Positions 38,418-40,345 of a stretch of 40,345 nt of DNA are shown piece by piece. Within the stretch, counting starts at the first letter, position 1; each line of letters opens with the position of its first letter. The stretch is from Nocardia abscessus NBRC 100374 (GTDB lineage Bacteria; Actinomycetota; Actinomycetes; Mycobacteriales; Mycobacteriaceae). The position numbers and the translations under genes were made by a program. Under the pieces are notes generated by a model. That model saw nothing but the letters and a program-made list of their open reading frames with translations. It had not been told where the DNA came from and did not search any database. The stretch covers positions 1-40,345 of the forward strand of contig NZ_BAFP01000056.1 of assembly GCF_000308455.1 (NCBI RefSeq), written 5' to 3'.

Positions 38418-38725
38418 CAGCGCGTCGAGCGTTTTCGCCGTGGCGCGCTGAGTCTTCTCGGAGCGCCGCGCCGATCAGGTGAACGCGCCGACGACCCAGC
38501 ACGTGTGCCTCGGACTGCGTCGCTGTTCGAACATCGACGCGGTCGACCGGCGTAGAGCAAGCGGCCCGGTGTCGGCGCGCCCGGCGGCGGCCGAGCAAAT
38601 CGCTCGACTGATGCCGCGCCTCCCGAGGACACTGAGGCGCGCACGAGGCTGCGGACATCGTGCTGGAAGAGAGGACACCGAGGCGTGCACGAGGCCGCGA
38701 ACATCGTGCGGAAAGATAGGGCAGC
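38418..38725. other. mpg-tyrS intergenic region with tandem repeat
   Basis: About 300 bp without a supported gene. Frames on the minus strand read through it but have no start signals. The last 100 bp before tyrS are a 46-bp tandem repeat, listed separately. Confidence 0.5.
38625..38716 (+). repeat. 46-bp tandem direct repeat before tyrS
   Basis: Units 38625-38670 and 38671-38716 are head to tail and differ at about six positions. Both begin GAGGACAC and contain GCACGAGGC and CATCGTGC. They end 9 nt before the tyrS start, so the tyrS ribosome-binding site or -10 box lies at the very end of the second unit. Confidence 0.75.
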
Positions 38726-40015
38726 GTGAGCGGCGACATCATCGACGAACTGACCTGGCGCGGACTGATCGCGCAGTCCACCGATCTGGATGCCCTGCGT
38801 GCGGCGGCGGCCGCCGGGCCGCTGACCCTGTATGCCGGCTTCGACCCCACCGCCGCCAGCCTGCACGCGGGCCACTTGGTGCCGCTGCTCGCGCTGAAGC
38901 GTTTCCAGCGTGCCGGGCACCGCCCCATCGTGCTGGCCGGCGGCGCCACGGGACTGATCGGTGACCCGCGCGACGTCGGCGAGCGGACGATGAACTCGAC
39001 CGAGACCGTCGCGGGCTGGGCCGAGCGGATCCGCTCGCAGCTCGAGCGCTTCGTCGACTTGGACGACTCGCCGACCGGCGCGGTCATCGTCGACAACATG
39101 GACTGGACCGGGCCGCTGACCGCGGTCGACTTCCTGCGCGATATCGGCAAGCACTTCTCGGTGAACGTCATGCTGGCGCGCGACACGATCAAGCGGCGTC
39201 TGGACGGCGAGGGCATCTCCTACACCGAGTTCAGCTACATGCTCCTGCAGGCCAACGACTACCTGCAGCTGCGCCGCAACTACGGCTGCACGCTGCAGGT
39301 GGGCGGCTCCGACCAGTGGGGCAACATCATCGCGGGTGTCGAACTCAATCGCCGGGTGGACGGGGCGGCCGTGCACGCGTTGACCGTTCCGCTGGTGACC
39401 TCCGCCGACGGCAAGAAGTTCGGCAAGTCCACCGGTGGCGGCAGCCTGTGGCTCGATCCCGAGATGACCAGCCCGTACGCCTGGTACCAGTACTTCGTGA
39501 ACACGGCCGACGCCGACGTGGTGCGCTACCTGCGCTGGTTCACGTTCCTGTCCCGCGAGGAACTCGACGAACTGGAGCAGGCGACCGCCGAGCGCCCGCA
39601 CGCCAGGGAGGCGCAGCGCAGGCTCGCCGCAGAGATGACGACCCTGGTGCACGGGGAGGCGAACACCCGCGCCGTGCAGTTGGCCAGCCAGGCGTTGTTC
39701 GGCCGAGGGGAACTGCGTGACCTCGACGAGGCGACCCTCGGCGCCGCGCTGCGCGAAGCCGCGATCGACGGCGAGGTCGCGCAGATCAAGGCAGGCGAGC
39801 CGCACACCATCGTGGACCTGCTTGTCGCGACCGGCCTGTCCGAGAGCCGCGGTGCCGCCCGGCGCGCGGTGAACGAAGGCGGCGCGTCGGTGAACAACGC
39901 GAAGATCTCCGACATCGAATGGACGCCCGCCGACGCCGACTACCTGCACGGACGCTGGCTGGTCCTGCGGCGCGGCAAGAAGAACCTCGCCGGGGTTCTG
40001 CGGGCAGGTGCATGA
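38726..40015 (+). CDS. tyrS: Tyrosyl-tRNA synthetase
   Basis: TyrRS charges tRNA-Tyr. The 429-residue class I enzyme has the HIGH-type motif HAGH (47-50), the tyrosine-binding YAGFDPT and [11 protein letters not shown] segments, and the KMSKS-type motif KFGKS (231-235). A C-terminal S4-like RNA-binding domain occupies about 360-425. The GTG start has AGGG close upstream, but a leaderless start from GATAGG is also possible. No T-box leader is visible; the upstream region is the 46-bp repeat. Position matches Rv1689. The gene is followed by a strong hairpin and then rrn-type promoters. Confidence 0.95.
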   Translation: MSGDIIDELTWRGLIAQSTDLDALRAAAAAGPLTLYAGFDPTAASLHAGHLVPLLALKRFQRAGHRPIVLAGGATGLIGDPRDVGERTMNSTETVAGWAERIRSQLERFVDLDDSPTGAVIVDNMDWTGPLTAVDFLRDIGKHFSVNVMLARDTIKRRLDGEGISYTEFSYMLLQANDYLQLRRNYGCTLQVGGSDQWGNIIAGVELNRRVDGAAVHALTVPLVTSADGKKFGKSTGGGSLWLDPEMTSPYAWYQYFVNTADADVVRYLRWFTFLSREELDELEQATAERPHAREAQRRLAAEMTTLVHGEANTRAVQLASQALFGRGELRDLDEATLGAALREAAIDGEVAQIKAGEPHTIVDLLVATGLSESRGAARRAVNEGGASVNNAKISDIEWTPADADYLHGRWLVLRRGKKNLAGVLRAGA

Positions 40016-40026
40016 AGATCGCGGTG

Positions 40027-40054
40027 GCCTGAATCACATCCGTGTGATTCAGGC
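40027..40054 (+). terminator. tyrS terminator hairpin
   Basis: GCCTGAATCACA (40027-40038) and its exact reverse complement (40043-40054) form a 12-bp stem with a TCCG loop, 11 nt after the tyrS stop. There is no T-run. It would insulate the downstream promoters from read-through. Confidence 0.7.
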
Positions 40055-40113
40055 ACTCGATCACCCGGATCGTGTGCCTCTGACCTGCGGAAACGCCCTG
40101 CCGTTCAGGCGAT

Positions 40114-40142
40114 TTGACGTAGCGTTTTCCGCCGCGTAACTT
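40114..40142 (+). promoter_or_regulatory. Upstream rrn-type promoter
   Basis: TTGACG (40114-40119) and TAACTT (40137-40142) are separated by 17 nt. It is the first of two tandem promoters on the plus strand after tyrS. Confidence 0.6.
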
Positions 40143-40271
40143 AGTTCAAGTCAGAGCGACACGGACACCAACCCGGAGCCGAAGCGAGGCGGAAACGCCG
40201 AGCGGGACCGGGAAACGAGGTAGGACGAGGAGCGCCTGTCAGTCCAGTGTGACGCGTATCGGCCGATGGTC

Positions 40272-40300
40272 TTGACTTCGGTGGATAGCTTGCTTAGACT
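40272..40300 (+). promoter_or_regulatory. Downstream rrn promoter (TTGACT-17-TAGACT)
   Basis: TTGACT (40272-40277) and TAGACT (40295-40300) with 17 nt between match the known mycobacterial rrn promoters closely, followed by CTGGGAAAGTTGCC-like leader sequence. In fast-growing mycobacteria an rrn operon lies downstream of tyrS. A 16S rRNA gene should begin a few hundred bases beyond the window edge. 40301-40345 would be rRNA leader. Confidence 0.8.
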
Positions 40301-40345
40301 GGGAAAGTTGCCTCACAGAAGGTCCGGTTGAGACTGGCCCGGATG

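Overview
The window is high-GC actinobacterial chromosome with dense, often 4-nt overlapping genes. Gene content and order point to Nocardia or a close relative in the Mycobacteriales. From memory of the M. tuberculosis map, the left block (argCJBDFR, argG, argH) matches Rv1652-Rv1659. The right block (hydrolase/acyl-CoA synthetase fusion, Trm112-like protein, TetR, ABC permease, ABC ATPase, mpg, tyrS) matches Rv1683-Rv1689. M. tuberculosis carries polyketide synthase genes between these blocks. Here the middle holds different accessory genes, so the interval looks like a variable slot between two conserved anchors (inference, no alignment run).

Layout. 1-127: tail of an ArsR-like regulator. 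229-9472: arginine biosynthesis. argC to argR are chained by 4-nt overlaps; argG and argH have their own leaders, and near-identical ArgR operators precede argC and argG. 9527-13704: a P450 lacking conserved motifs, an SMR transporter, an IlvA-type threonine dehydratase and a serine beta-lactamase-like protein. 13705-14452: a gene-free, repeat-rich stretch. 14453-15597: a FadR-type GntR regulator and a small conserved protein. 15902-20342, minus strand: a family 2B encapsulin shell protein with a cyclic-nucleotide-binding-like insertion, 2-methylisoborneol synthase, geranyl diphosphate 2-C-methyltransferase and isopentenyl diphosphate isomerase. Together these form a compartmentalised 2-methylisoborneol (earthy odorant) cassette: the isomerase supplies DMAPP for GPP, the methyltransferase makes 2-methyl-GPP, the cyclase makes 2-MIB, and the shell probably houses the cyclase through three repeats of a GP[ST]GLG motif in its disordered N-terminus.

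21142-24749: a hydrolase/acyl-CoA-synthetase fusion behind a perfect CRP-type site, then a methyltransferase. 24780-32840: a probable envelope glycosylation locus. It has a WecE-like sugar aminotransferase and a polyprenyl-phosphate-sugar synthase-like GT2 on the minus strand, facing a tandem duplication of a two-gene module (large GT-C/YfhO-like membrane protein plus GtrA-like flippase). This is the least explained system here and the best candidate for something new. 32851-38417: Trm112-like protein, L,D-transpeptidase, a TetR-controlled ABC exporter, a multicopper oxidase and 3-methyladenine DNA glycosylase. 38726-40015: tyrS. 40114-40300: two strong tandem promoters that very probably drive an rrn operon starting just beyond the window, matching the tyrS-rrn order known from mycobacteria.

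Several genes (argC, the SMR gene, the GntR gene, the Trm112-like gene) have a -10-like hexamer about 7 nt before the start codon and no Shine-Dalgarno sequence, so leaderless transcripts look common here. No tRNA genes, CRISPR arrays, insertion sequences or phage genes were seen.
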